Assembly: GCF_002154725.1 (NCBI RefSeq) | Contig: NZ_MTAW01000093.1 | Location: forward strand, 1 to 64,000 | Direction: 5' to 3' | Source of the DNA: Nostoc sp. 106C | GTDB lineage: Bacteria > Cyanobacteriota > Cyanobacteriia > Cyanobacteriales > Nostocaceae | DNA length: 64,000 bases | Shown: positions 42,701-50,700 of the stretch, one piece after another | Position numbering within the stretch: the first letter of the stretch is position 1 | Layout of the letters: each line of letters starts with the position of its first letter | Notes under the pieces: model-generated | Told to the model about the DNA's origin: nothing | The model's database searches: none | The model's input: the letters and a program-made list of their open reading frames with translations, nothing else | Program-made: the position numbers and the translations under genes

Positions 42701-42922
42701 TGGGTAACAGTATTAAATTATATTTAATGGCTTTTTTTGATTATTTAAGTTATACGCATCTAAAAATTGAATTATTGAAATTTTATTTAATTTATTAAGT
42801 TAGCTTGCAATTTTTGTTAAATTTAATTTAAACAGACTTTTACACCTCCTTATTGTTTGTCTATTCACTATTTTTTGCAATTGCCGCAGTATTTCCCAGA
42901 CTTTCCAAATGAGAACTGAGGC

Positions 42923-43495
42923 ATGGAACACAGTATACTTCTAGATGTTTTATCTAGCTTACAAAGATTATTTGTAGGTTATATTCCATCTGCTATTTTA
43001 GGTGGTTTCATTGGATACTTAATTAGTATAAATGGCACAATTTACCAGCTATTCAAGCGGATATTTCAAATACCTCATAGTATCCCTCCTATAGCCTTAC
43101 TACCGATTGCGCTTATAGTATTTAAGGATAGCGAAGCCGCAGCGGTGGTCATAATTTTTATTGGAACTCTCTGGACAATGATAGTGAATACTGCAATAGG
43201 AATGCGGCATTTTTACAGACAGAACAATAACTTTCGAGCAGCAATATTTCATACATTTCATGCTTTGAAAGTAAGCAGTTGGGTAGCGTGGTTCACAGTT
43301 ATTGCTACAGAAATGTTGATAGGTCCAAAAGGACTTGGTTCACTCGCCTGGGATGCTTATAAAATTGGCAACACAAATTACATCATCCAGGCAATACTCT
43401 ACATAGGTGTTATTGGTAGTTTACTAGATCAGTTTTTAGACATTAGTGCATATCTTCTAGCACAAATTGTCTCACAAGGTAACAGATCTGCATAA
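42923..43495 (+). CDS. Orphan ABC transporter permease (NrtB/SsuC-like)
   Basis: 190 residues, 4-5 membrane helices. IPHSIPPIALLPIALIVFKD is the typical core of nitrate/sulfonate/cyanate-type permeases, and the EAA loop is the degenerate ATFHTFHALKVSS-like stretch (AIFHTFHALKVSSW). Length is short of the usual 250-280, lacking the first helix or two. No binding protein or ATPase lies next to it. It may be a working half of a dispersed transporter or a decaying gene. Confidence 0.75.
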   Translation: MEHSILLDVLSSLQRLFVGYIPSAILGGFIGYLISINGTIYQLFKRIFQIPHSIPPIALLPIALIVFKDSEAAAVVIIFIGTLWTMIVNTAIGMRHFYRQNNNFRAAIFHTFHALKVSSWVAWFTVIATEMLIGPKGLGSLAWDAYKIGNTNYIIQAILYIGVIGSLLDQFLDISAYLLAQIVSQGNRSA

Positions 43496-43847
43496 CAATT
43501 AGATTGGCGGTTAGAAACCACATTTATGTTGATAAAACTCCTATTTAGCGCACTTGCTCGCTAGTAAATATTAAGTAGGGTAAGCAAAAAGCGGAAAAAG
43601 CGTTGCGAGGTTTCCTAGCAAGCTATTTTTCAAGACAGCGGTGTGGATGTTCGTCCCCAGCGAACTCAGTTCTCGCTTTATTAATGTTGTGTTACGTCCA
43701 TGTAATAATTTGAGCGTTTGAGACAGTACAAAACTAGCCCTAAGGCAGCGCATTTGGTATCGTACTACTACAAGTTAAAGTTTACTTGATAAAGTATCTC
43801 TTGCCTTTATTTTGTGAACAGAACTACAAAACTTGGAGAATATTGCC
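43496..43847. other. Intergenic region upstream of the MerR gene
   Basis: Contains TATTAAGTAGGGTAAGC near 43570, a fragment resembling the family A terminal wording, and a 60-codon minus-strand open frame (43571..43753) without known features. The MerR gene's own promoter should lie within the last 100 bp. Confidence 0.4.
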
Positions 43848-44261
43848 GTGTTAACCCACGATGAAAAACTACTTTTGATTGGTCAAGTAACAGATTTAAG
43901 CGGAGTACCAATCAGAACAATTCGCTATTACGAGAGTTTAGGTTTAATCAAGGCATCAGGAAGAACTGAGGGTGGTTTCAGACAGTTTTCAGCAGATGTA
44001 TTAGCTCGTCTAGCTTTCATTAAAAGAGCGCAAAATCTAGGTTTGAGCCTAGAAGAAATAGGAGAAATTTTAAATGTGTACGACGAAGGACAACCTCCCT
44101 GTGATGAAATCCAAGAAAAGCTAGAAGAAAAGCTGATGCAGATCGATAGCCAGATAGCTCAGTTGTCAAAATTACGCTCTGATATAGAGGTATTACTTTC
44201 TGGTTGGAAGAATGCGCATAGCAAACGTGAGGATACAATTTGCCCTATCATCCAACCTTAA
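43848..44261 (+). CDS. MerR family metal-responsive transcriptional regulator
   Basis: 137 residues. N-terminal winged helix LIGQVTDLSGVPIRTIRYYE then SLGLIKASGRTEGGFRQF, a dimerisation helix, and two cysteines in the metal-sensing positions: Cys85 (GQPPCDEIQEKL) and Cys132 (DTICPIIQP). This matches ZntR/CadR/MerR-type sensors that unwind an over-long promoter spacer. I prefer the GTG at 43848, with TTGGAG eight bases upstream, over the TTG at 43833. A matching operator with a 20-bp spacer lies at 45170..45201 in front of the HMA chaperone region, so that is the likely target. The metal is not certain (copper, zinc or cobalt). Confidence 0.88.
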   Translation: MLTHDEKLLLIGQVTDLSGVPIRTIRYYESLGLIKASGRTEGGFRQFSADVLARLAFIKRAQNLGLSLEEIGEILNVYDEGQPPCDEIQEKLEEKLMQIDSQIAQLSKLRSDIEVLLSGWKNAHSKREDTICPIIQP

Positions 44262-44419
44262 TGTTGCCGTTGAAAGCATCTCAATAGAATACAAATATAG
44301 CAGCTTTTGCTAGTAATCCAAGGCTATACAAAGGAGACACAGATGTCTAAATTATTGGCTACAAAAATGAGAGTTTTCTGTATTGTTTTATAGTTGAAGT
44401 TGAAACTGTGTAGAGACGT

Positions 44420-44564
44420 TAAGTAAGTCGGCACAAATAAACCAAACTATCTAACAGAATGTAAAATCACCAAAACCCTTGCGATTGCTATCTTACGGGA
44501 AGCCACTGCGTGTCTACGTTCCACTCGCAATGACGTACCTTGAAATTTTTACGCCGACTTACAT
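44420..44564. mobile_element. MITE-like element with family A ends (145 bp)
   Basis: TAAGTAAGTCGGC (44420..44432) and GCCGACTTACAT (44553..44564) are inverted ends closely related to family A (TAAGTAGGTCGGCGTG). The interior TTGCGATTGCTATCTTACGG ... CTCGCAATGACG instead resembles family C (18126..18241). It lies 6 bp from a family B element. Confidence 0.75.
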
Positions 44565-44570
44565 ATAACC

Positions 44571-44732
44571 CAATACAGTTCAGTTAAGAAAATTCATTGA
44601 CAACAAAGCTCACAAATAATTACTAAACAAAAAACCGAACAATTATTTTGGAGGGGACTTGGGGGAGAATCCCCCAAATCTTGGTTTTGTCCGACAGATG
44701 AGAACTCTTATCACCTTAACTGAACCGTATTG
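44571..44732. mobile_element. MITE-like element, family B, copy 2 (162 bp)
   Basis: Same ends (CAATACAGTTCAGTTAA / TTAACTGAACCGTATTG) and body as 20900..21094, with a shorter G-rich centre (GGAGGGGACTTGGGGGAGAA). No coding capacity. It abuts the element at 44420..44564. Confidence 0.85.
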
Positions 44733-44767
44733 ACATATAACCTCTCTACACTCAACGCTGTCAAGGA

Positions 44768-44962
44768 TTAGGCAACTGGATAACCAGCAGCAGCTAACGC
44801 TTCCTTAATAGCGGTTTCTGAGGCTTGAGTATCTACACTCACAAGCTTAGTTTTAGGATCTGCCTGAATATTAGCATTGGCATCCACTGCTTTAAGTGCA
44901 TTAGTAATAGTGTTTGCGCAAGCCGAACAAGCCATGTTGGGAACTGTGAGTTTAAGTGTCAT
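44768..44962 (-). CDS. Heavy-metal-associated (HMA) domain protein, copper-chaperone-like
   Basis: 64 residues beginning MTLKLTVPNMACSACANTIT. The metal-binding loop is MACSAC (GMxCxxC variant), followed by the usual ferredoxin-like fold ending AIKEALAAAGYPVA. Atx1/CopZ-like proteins shuttle Cu(I) to P-type ATPases; none is adjacent. The open frame continues 64 codons further upstream, but that part is the relic of another gene, so I start at the ATG at 44962. Expression probably comes from the MerR-type promoter at 45170..45201, giving a long leader. Confidence 0.88.
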   Translation of the reverse strand: MTLKLTVPNMACSACANTITNALKAVDANANIQADPKTKLVSVDTQASETAIKEALAAAGYPVA

Positions 44963-44996
44963 AAGTTTAAAATATCCAAGGGAAAACAGATCAAGA

Positions 44997-45172
44997 TCAA
45001 GCCTGATACCATTGCTGCATTTGCTGAATTTCAGCAGTTTGCGATTTGATGATAACTTGACGAGGTCAAGAATTTGTATGTGAGTAGCTCTATTTAAAGC
45101 CATCCTCGACAATTTTTGAATTTCAGGATCTTTAGCTTTTAGCAAAGCCGCCATCTCAACTGCAACTTCATC
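44997..45172 (-). pseudogene. Relic of a DUF305 family protein
   Basis: Minus strand begins DEVAVEMAALLKAKDPEIQK and continues LSRMALN; after a frameshift it reads KSQTAEIQQMQQWYQA and a stop at 44997. HxxAxxMAxxA...DPEIxxLAxxIxxxQxxEIxxMxxWY is the end of DUF305 proteins, which often sit in copper-resistance loci. The N-terminal part is missing and its place is taken by the MerR-type promoter. Confidence 0.65.
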
Positions 45173-45201
45173 CTAAAATCTCTACTCCACTGGAGAGTCA
45201 A
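45170..45201 (-). promoter_or_regulatory. MerR-type promoter/operator with 20-bp spacer
   Basis: Read on the minus strand: -35 TTGACT (45201..45196), then the dyad CTCTCCAGTGGAGTAGAG overlapping the spacer (45197..45180), then a -10-like TAGGAT (45175..45170). The -35/-10 spacing is 20 bp, longer than the normal 17, and a dyad between the elements is the hallmark of promoters activated by MerR regulators. It faces the DUF305 relic and HMA gene. The regulator is likely the MerR protein 0.9 kb away. Confidence 0.65.
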
Positions 45202-45476
45202 GGGTGTATAACAAGTTTTTCGCTAAATTTAAAGTTCGTTTACAAGCTTTGTCTAGCTGAGTAACTATAGCTATCTGTAATTTAAGCATAATACAAAGTA
45301 CTACAAAATCCTTGTCAACCTATTAAAGGTTATGTTATGAACGTTATATAACCCGTTGTTTTCCCCACAAACCTGGGAAAATAACTCCTTACAACAACTG
45401 AGACGCGGCTGCTGAACCCAAGTCTCCTAATCTCTTCAATACCAAGAGTCTTGTTTAAGACTTCTCAGGAATTTTC
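45202..45476. other. Intergenic region upstream of rtcB
   Basis: About 275 bp with no gene. AAAGGTTATGTTATGAACGTTATATAACC (about 45325-45353) has a weak dyad GGTTAT..ATAACC. It must contain the rtcB promoter, and no RtcR/sigma54-type -24/-12 site (GG-N10-GC) was obvious. Confidence 0.35.
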
Positions 45477-46940
45477 ATGCAGCCAAAAAATCTTCGACGT
45501 CTCTTGCGTGCTTTAGCGCGGCAAGGTTTGAATGTTACTTATAGCGATCGCACTTATTCTGTCCGTTTAGCAAATTCTCCTGATGCCCCAGTTGCAGAAA
45601 TACTACTACCTGAAGGCTTCTCTGTAGAAGCTAAGGCACTGAAGCAGTTAGCAAATCTCGCTAACGTTCGCCACCCAGCCGGGGGATGTGTTTGTCGTGC
45701 CTGTGCAACGCCTGACTTTCACCCTGGAGATGCAGGTGTTGCCATTGGTTCTGTTGTGGAAACTGTCGGTCAAGTCATCCCTGGTGCTGTCGGTTCTGAC
45801 ATTAATTGTGGAATGCGCCTCCATGTTGCCGATTTGAGCATCGATGAATTTCTCGCAAAACGCGATCTATTTGTCGAACGTATGAAAGGAGATTACTTCT
45901 TCGGCACACGTGATGTGACGATGACGGCTCATGCTATGCGTGCATTGTTTCAGTATGGGGTTCCTGGTTGGTTAGATGCCATGCTGGATCAGCCTACGGG
46001 AAGTATCGTTAAGTCTGATGTGTACCAACTAGCTCAAGAAAGCGATGGCTCTGCCAACGCCTTCGGCGAACGCATCTTTTTGGGTGGTTCAATGGATGGT
46101 AACTGGAAACTTGCACCTGAAGAATTAGTTCCCAATAATGGACTGGTGCGCGATGGTGGACTAGCAACCATCGGTTCGGGAAATCACTTTGTCGAAGTGC
46201 AACGGGTGGATAAAGTCGAAAATCGCGCACTTGCTCACGCTTGGGGAGTGCATGAAGGACATTTAGCTTTCATGATTCACTCTGGTTCGCGCAATGTGGG
46301 TAAGTATATCGGGGGAATGTGGCGAGATAGAGCAAAAGCCGCTTGGCCAAAAGGTCTGAAATATCCAGAATCTCAGATTTTTCCCCTTTGTGCTCATTCC
46401 CATCCCGAACTAGCCGCTAGTTACTTAAAAGCTGAAGCAACTGCTGCTAACTATGGTTTTATCAACCGGCTACTGTTAGCAGAACTACTACGTCTGCGTT
46501 TGCGGGAAGTTTACGGAGATGTAGAAGCACCTCTAGTTTACGACTTACCACACAACATCACCTTGCCAGAAGGCCGCGGATGGGTGACGCGCAAGGGTGC
46601 TTGTCCAGCCTATGCAGAGCAACCAGTTATTATCCCAGGTTCAATGGGTGCTTACTCTTACTTAATGGTAGGGAAAGGCAATCCTGCATTTTGCAATTCA
46701 GCATCGCATGGCGCGGGAAGAGTAAAGTCGCGTTTTGACCTCAGCCGTAAAGGTGCATCTCAAAGTGAAGCCGAACTAGGATTAACTGGAGTTGACTGTA
46801 TCACCTTACGAGAAGAACGTCGAATTGAGGAAGCACCAGCTGCCTATAAACCGATTGAGTCTGTGATTGATGTGCAGGTTGAGGCGGAGATGGTAAGTGT
46901 TGTAGCGCGGTTGAGTCCAGTGTTAACTTTTAAGGCGTAA
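45477..46940 (+). CDS. rtcB: RtcB family RNA-splicing ligase
   Basis: 487 residues. RtcB joins 2',3'-cyclic phosphate or 3'-phosphate RNA ends to 5'-OH ends using GTP and Mn. Metal and active-site motifs are present: GSDINCGMR with Asp and Cys ligands, GSGNHFVEVQ, HSGSRNVG, the GSMG loop, and the guanylation His in ASHGAGR. The middle is shortened and rearranged compared with E. coli RtcB, as in many cyanobacterial copies. No RtcA or RtcR gene is near. It may repair tRNA or rRNA broken by toxins of the VapC type; that link is inference. A strong terminator follows. Confidence 0.92.
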   Translation: MQPKNLRRLLRALARQGLNVTYSDRTYSVRLANSPDAPVAEILLPEGFSVEAKALKQLANLANVRHPAGGCVCRACATPDFHPGDAGVAIGSVVETVGQVIPGAVGSDINCGMRLHVADLSIDEFLAKRDLFVERMKGDYFFGTRDVTMTAHAMRALFQYGVPGWLDAMLDQPTGSIVKSDVYQLAQESDGSANAFGERIFLGGSMDGNWKLAPEELVPNNGLVRDGGLATIGSGNHFVEVQRVDKVENRALAHAWGVHEGHLAFMIHSGSRNVGKYIGGMWRDRAKAAWPKGLKYPESQIFPLCAHSHPELAASYLKAEATAANYGFINRLLLAELLRLRLREVYGDVEAPLVYDLPHNITLPEGRGWVTRKGACPAYAEQPVIIPGSMGAYSYLMVGKGNPAFCNSASHGAGRVKSRFDLSRKGASQSEAELGLTGVDCITLREERRIEEAPAAYKPIESVIDVQVEAEMVSVVARLSPVLTFKA

Positions 46941-47023
46941 GCGATTGTAAATTGTCAAATCTTGAACAACATTGCTCTGATGTAGTTCCAGAATGTGTGA
47001 CAATTCTATGAATAGAAAAAGAC

Positions 47024-47065
47024 TAAGATTCCCCAATTCATAGAGAATTGGGGAATCTTATTTTT
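47024..47065. terminator. Strong bidirectional terminator between rtcB and crp-like gene
   Basis: TAAGATTCCCCAATTC (47024..47039) and its perfect complement (47045..47060) with a 5-base loop and TTTTT tail. It serves rtcB and, being symmetrical with upstream A-rich sequence, possibly the convergent regulator gene. Confidence 0.92.
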
Positions 47066-47077
47066 CAGCAATAGTCA

Positions 47078-47761
47078 TTAAACTTTGTTAGCTAAATTGA
47101 TTAACTGTTTAAAGTTGACTAGATAAATGATGTTATTTGCGCTGTCAATTTCCAGCCAGCCTTTTTCATGCAGTTTTTCCATGATTTTGCTAGTTTCGTC
47201 AACACTGATTTCTGTCACTTCTGCCAAATCTTTGAAGGGAATGTTAAAAATTTCTCTTCCTTTGTCTGATTTTTGACCGTAGCTTTCGCCTAAACTAACT
47301 AGGGTCTGAGCTAGCTTGACTGCTGGTGGTGAAGAGCGCATTTGCAAGCGCAGATTGATCTGTCGCAATCGCCGCACCATCAGTTGTAGCATTCGGTGAT
47401 GTAAATGCGGATCTTTAAATAAGATTTGAATAAAACGCTCTCGAGAAACACTAAGTAACTTTACAGGCGATAGAGCAATCACATCAGTTGAGCGCGGCGA
47501 TTCATCTAAAACTGCCATTTCTCCAAAAAAATCGCCTCGACCTAAAATTGCTAGAGCGACAAAATTATCTCCGGATGTGCGCCGAACTTTGACCCAACCA
47601 GAAACTAAGAAATAAACTGCGTTACCCCAAGCATCTTCCATCAAAACAGCCCGTTCAGCCGGGTATTCATGGTCAATTGCAACATTCAGCAGCCATTCCA
47701 AAGTTTGGGGATTGGCTGTACTTAGTAAGGGAAAAAGTTCACTAAAAACCTCAGTCTGCAT
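47078..47761 (-). CDS. Crp/Fnr family transcriptional regulator
   Basis: 227 residues. Cyclic-nucleotide-type beta barrel (about 15-125) with the phosphate-binding cassette GDFFGEMAVLDESPRSTDVI, followed by the long dimer helix and a winged HTH (FKDLAEVTEISVDETSKIME). The cassette keeps Glu and Arg (GEMA...PRST), as needed for cAMP or cGMP binding. No iron-sulfur cysteines, so it is not FNR-like. It is not NtcA, whose cassette differs. Target genes cannot be read from here. Located 200 bp from the next gene on the same strand. Confidence 0.92.
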   Translation of the reverse strand: MQTEVFSELFPLLSTANPQTLEWLLNVAIDHEYPAERAVLMEDAWGNAVYFLVSGWVKVRRTSGDNFVALAILGRGDFFGEMAVLDESPRSTDVIALSPVKLLSVSRERFIQILFKDPHLHHRMLQLMVRRLRQINLRLQMRSSPPAVKLAQTLVSLGESYGQKSDKGREIFNIPFKDLAEVTEISVDETSKIMEKLHEKGWLEIDSANNIIYLVNFKQLINLANKV

Positions 47762-47960
47762 GAAATATCTGCAAAAAATTGATTCAGGAGGAGCAAATTA
47801 GGTCGGCTATTATATTTTTTAAAACCGCAATCATTGGTTGAATACGGTAGCAAAATAGTTACAAATTAATTAAGAATTTTCAGATTTTTAAGTCTGAGAT
47901 TCTAGTACAACATAGCAATTATGTCTGGGATCGCAATCAGCGGTTTTACTGACAGATGTG

Positions 47961-49235
47961 TTATTTACTGTTTTTTGGTAGTTGACTCTCTCCAGCCAAG
48001 ACATTGAGATGTTTGTCTAAATTGTCCACTAGTTGAGTTAGGGCGACCATAGCCTTTAATTGCTCAGATTGTAAGCTAGGGGTAAAGAGCAGTCTTTGCT
48101 CTAGTTCGTGCAACTTGAAGCTTAGTTGTTTGGCCATGACCAATGTATCGTGGCTAAGTCGGTTCAACTGTTGCTGTTGATAGAACTTTAATGCTGCTCC
48201 TCGTAGCACTTGTAGTGTCGCCTCTTCACCGTAAATTCCGGGCATTACCCGTAAGCGTAATAATAAACTGTTGTTTTGATATAGCCATTCTTTCTCTACC
48301 TGTTTAGGTTCGGGAAATGTGGCGATAGGTAGACCAGCAAATTGCTTAAATTCATTGATTACCTCTTGGAAAACCGCAAGCGGCAAATTTTCGATCACCG
48401 ACTGCAAGACCCCATTGTCACTCCAGAGTATTCTGCCTTGATCATATTGTCTTTCCAAATACAGGCGACCAATTCCCCCAAGCAAGACTCTTGCTAATAA
48501 CTCTTCTAGTAATTTTTTTGATGGTAGCGTTGGCAAAACTTCTATCGAGCTTAATGTATCTGGAATTTGCACTGGCAAAACAGTTAAATTGCTCGGAAGT
48601 ACCACTTCAGTTGTCTGTTCCTCTTGACTCCGATCAGCAGAGGTAGCTGTAAGACTTCCAGACAAGCTATTTGAATCGGGGATTGAGGATAAATCAGCTT
48701 GTGAAATAGAAGCTGGCAGAATTTCTGTTTGCGGCTCAATCAATGAGGGTTGTAGATTTAATTCAGAGTAGGTAGTTGCAGAAGAATTCAATTGATCGCT
48801 GAGGGAAACTGTCCTGTTTTTTGAGGTAGAGTCTACTTTTGGTTGATAGTTTTGTTTGGCATCTGAGGGGTATCTGTTTTTATAGTTGAGGTAGGCTGAG
48901 AGGGTAGCGTGGTGAATATCGCCTTCTATTGCCTCAGTCACCATTATGTAATCAATAGAAGACAAAATACGACTAACGTAATCTAATGCCTCGCTGTCTT
49001 GCGGATCAACCATACCTAGTAAAAGTTGATTGCCTTTTAACTGCAAAGGCAAAATTTGGTGGTAAAGGCAAGCTTCTAAGGACAAAAGACTATCAATTAA
49101 CGAGAAGATGTGCTCGCGATCGCTAGGTGACTCCTTGGAATTATTACATTCTAGCTTCCCCTTAAGTGGAGTTTCATCTGGCATCGGCGGCTCAATTTCT
49201 TCGTTATCAGTGAGTTTGCCCTCGGAAGACAACAT
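47961..49235 (-). CDS. GspE/PilB-related protein without ATPase motifs
   Basis: 424 residues. Residues about 48-118 (LLSLEACLYHQILPLQLKGN ... VTEAIEGDIHHATLSAYL) match the MshEN/GspE N-terminal domain that precedes type II/IV secretion ATPases. A Ser/Thr-rich linker follows. The second domain (about 238-372: IENLPLAVFQEVINEFKQFA, EKEWLYQNNSLLLRLRVMPG, EEATLQVLRG) resembles the PilB segment just before Walker A, which here is absent. A final coiled coil (380-412) ends the protein. It is likely a regulatory or scaffold relative of PilB. It lies downstream of a HetZ-family gene, where patU genes stand in Anabaena and Nostoc. Whether it corresponds to PatU I cannot say. Confidence 0.65.
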   Translation of the reverse strand: MLSSEGKLTDNEEIEPPMPDETPLKGKLECNNSKESPSDREHIFSLIDSLLSLEACLYHQILPLQLKGNQLLLGMVDPQDSEALDYVSRILSSIDYIMVTEAIEGDIHHATLSAYLNYKNRYPSDAKQNYQPKVDSTSKNRTVSLSDQLNSSATTYSELNLQPSLIEPQTEILPASISQADLSSIPDSNSLSGSLTATSADRSQEEQTTEVVLPSNLTVLPVQIPDTLSSIEVLPTLPSKKLLEELLARVLLGGIGRLYLERQYDQGRILWSDNGVLQSVIENLPLAVFQEVINEFKQFAGLPIATFPEPKQVEKEWLYQNNSLLLRLRVMPGIYGEEATLQVLRGAALKFYQQQQLNRLSHDTLVMAKQLSFKLHELEQRLLFTPSLQSEQLKAMVALTQLVDNLDKHLNVLAGESQLPKNSK

Positions 49236-49512
49236 ATGCTTATTTAATATTTGCTTTATTTTCTTATAATTCTATTGTGCTTCTAAGTTAGTGTGTAGTA
49301 AATAAAGATACTTTATATGTTATGGAAAGTTTGATTAAATACAAAGGTCTAGAAGTTAAATTTAGGATTGTGGATTGGGGATTTATCCCAAATCCAAAAT
49401 CTGAAATACTTACTCTCAATGCATTTTTCTTCTATGTATGAACCGAGATACCTCCAATTTGAGCCTTATACGAGTACATCAGGATATATACCAGGCTCAT
49501 AGCTAAATTTTG

Positions 49513-50700
49513 TTACTCTTGAGTTCTTAAACTTTGGGCTACAAGATAAACTTTTGTCCATTCACCCAAGACTTGATGAGTTTTGAGTTTTAATTCTTTA
49601 GCTGTGGCTTCGATTGAGTTGCCAGCTTTTCTTAAATCTAAAATCTGTTGCCCAAGTTGACTCAATTGTTCATAGAGTTGCTGCCATTGGTTTTGTGTTA
49701 GCCCCAAGTTGTGTTCTTGCAAAGAAATTGCTAACCAGTTATCCACTAGTTCCGGTTTACCTTTGAGAGCAAAAACACGCACGGCATGGTAGCTAATTTT
49801 TTCACGCAATCGGTATACTTCCTTAATCTGCTTCTTCAGTCTTTTGGCGATTTCGTCTTGGGATTTACCTTGCAGATACAGTCGCAGCCACTCTACAGCT
49901 TCTATGCCGAGATTTACTTGTAAATATTCTTCAAATTCTTGTTGTACAGCCTGACGCAACATCTGTTGCTCTTCTAGTTCCTGTGCCTCTTGATATTCTG
50001 CGATCGCCTGACTATCAACCAAATTAACTCTATTGTCACTGTCATCCGTGAGAATTTCTTCTGAAACTAGCCTAATCAAATCACTGCTTGGCACCTGAGT
50101 TAAGCCACCACGCTGAGTACGGCGCAGGTAGTTGACAAAGCGGTAAACCAGCAGAGGCTGATTGCGTACTGGGCGCAAACAGTATTCTTCTATACTTGCA
50201 AATAGTAGAGTATCTCGCAGTCGCCGATCGGTTGTAATTTCAGCGATGCAAGCCATTTGATCTTGAATGTAGGTATCGCCTTGTAGTAATTCTTGGATAA
50301 TTTCTTGTAATACATCAATTACACTGCGCTGGCGATCGCGGCTGAGGGAAACCCAAGTCTGAATTTTATTCCGCAATGTCATCAGACTGGCCAGCCGAGT
50401 TATCAGGTTACGATAAGCACGTTCTCGTGCTATCCCCAGGTAACGTTGCAGTAAAATCCGATAACGGTATTCCATTGCTTGCTTGGCAATCTCAAGTTCC
50501 TTCGGGTTGAGCAAATCAAACCGTTGGAAGTCACGTCCCAACAGCCAAAGAATGATACTTTCTTTAGCTGCTGTGCTTTGTTCTGGACACTCGGCCAATA
50601 GACGTTTTCGCCAATATTGCGCCAGTTTTTCTGCTTCCGTTGCCATAACGAGATTGCGCTCCTCGAAACCCTGTTTTAAAGTTTGCATCACAACCCCCAT
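49513..50700 (-). CDS. HetZ-family regulator
   Basis: 395 residues, no signal or membrane segment. Blocks such as MEYRYRILLQRYLGIARERA, SLSRDRQRSVIDVLQEIIQE, LLFASIEEYCLRPVRNQPLL and YRFVNYLRRTQRGGLTQVP match my memory of HetZ and HetZ-related proteins. A sigma-like HTH follows (GKSQDEIAKRLKKQIKEVYR, about 282-301). HetZ of Anabaena is a DNA-binding protein needed early in heterocyst differentiation; paralogues also occur in non-differentiating strains. I cannot tell orthologue from paralogue. ATGs at 50700, 50688 and 50646 are all possible; MATEAEKLAQYWRKRL (50646) is a good alternative. The same-strand neighbour is the PilB-like gene. Confidence 0.72.
   Translation of the reverse strand: MGVVMQTLKQGFEERNLVMATEAEKLAQYWRKRLLAECPEQSTAAKESIILWLLGRDFQRFDLLNPKELEIAKQAMEYRYRILLQRYLGIARERAYRNLITRLASLMTLRNKIQTWVSLSRDRQRSVIDVLQEIIQELLQGDTYIQDQMACIAEITTDRRLRDTLLFASIEEYCLRPVRNQPLLVYRFVNYLRRTQRGGLTQVPSSDLIRLVSEEILTDDSDNRVNLVDSQAIAEYQEAQELEEQQMLRQAVQQEFEEYLQVNLGIEAVEWLRLYLQGKSQDEIAKRLKKQIKEVYRLREKISYHAVRVFALKGKPELVDNWLAISLQEHNLGLTQNQWQQLYEQLSQLGQQILDLRKAGNSIEATAKELKLKTHQVLGEWTKVYLVAQSLRTQE

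Noticed and set aside
44963-45154. N-terminal extension of the HMA protein
   Set aside because: This part is the relic of a DUF305 gene fused by chance in frame; HMA proteins start at MTLKLTVPNM.
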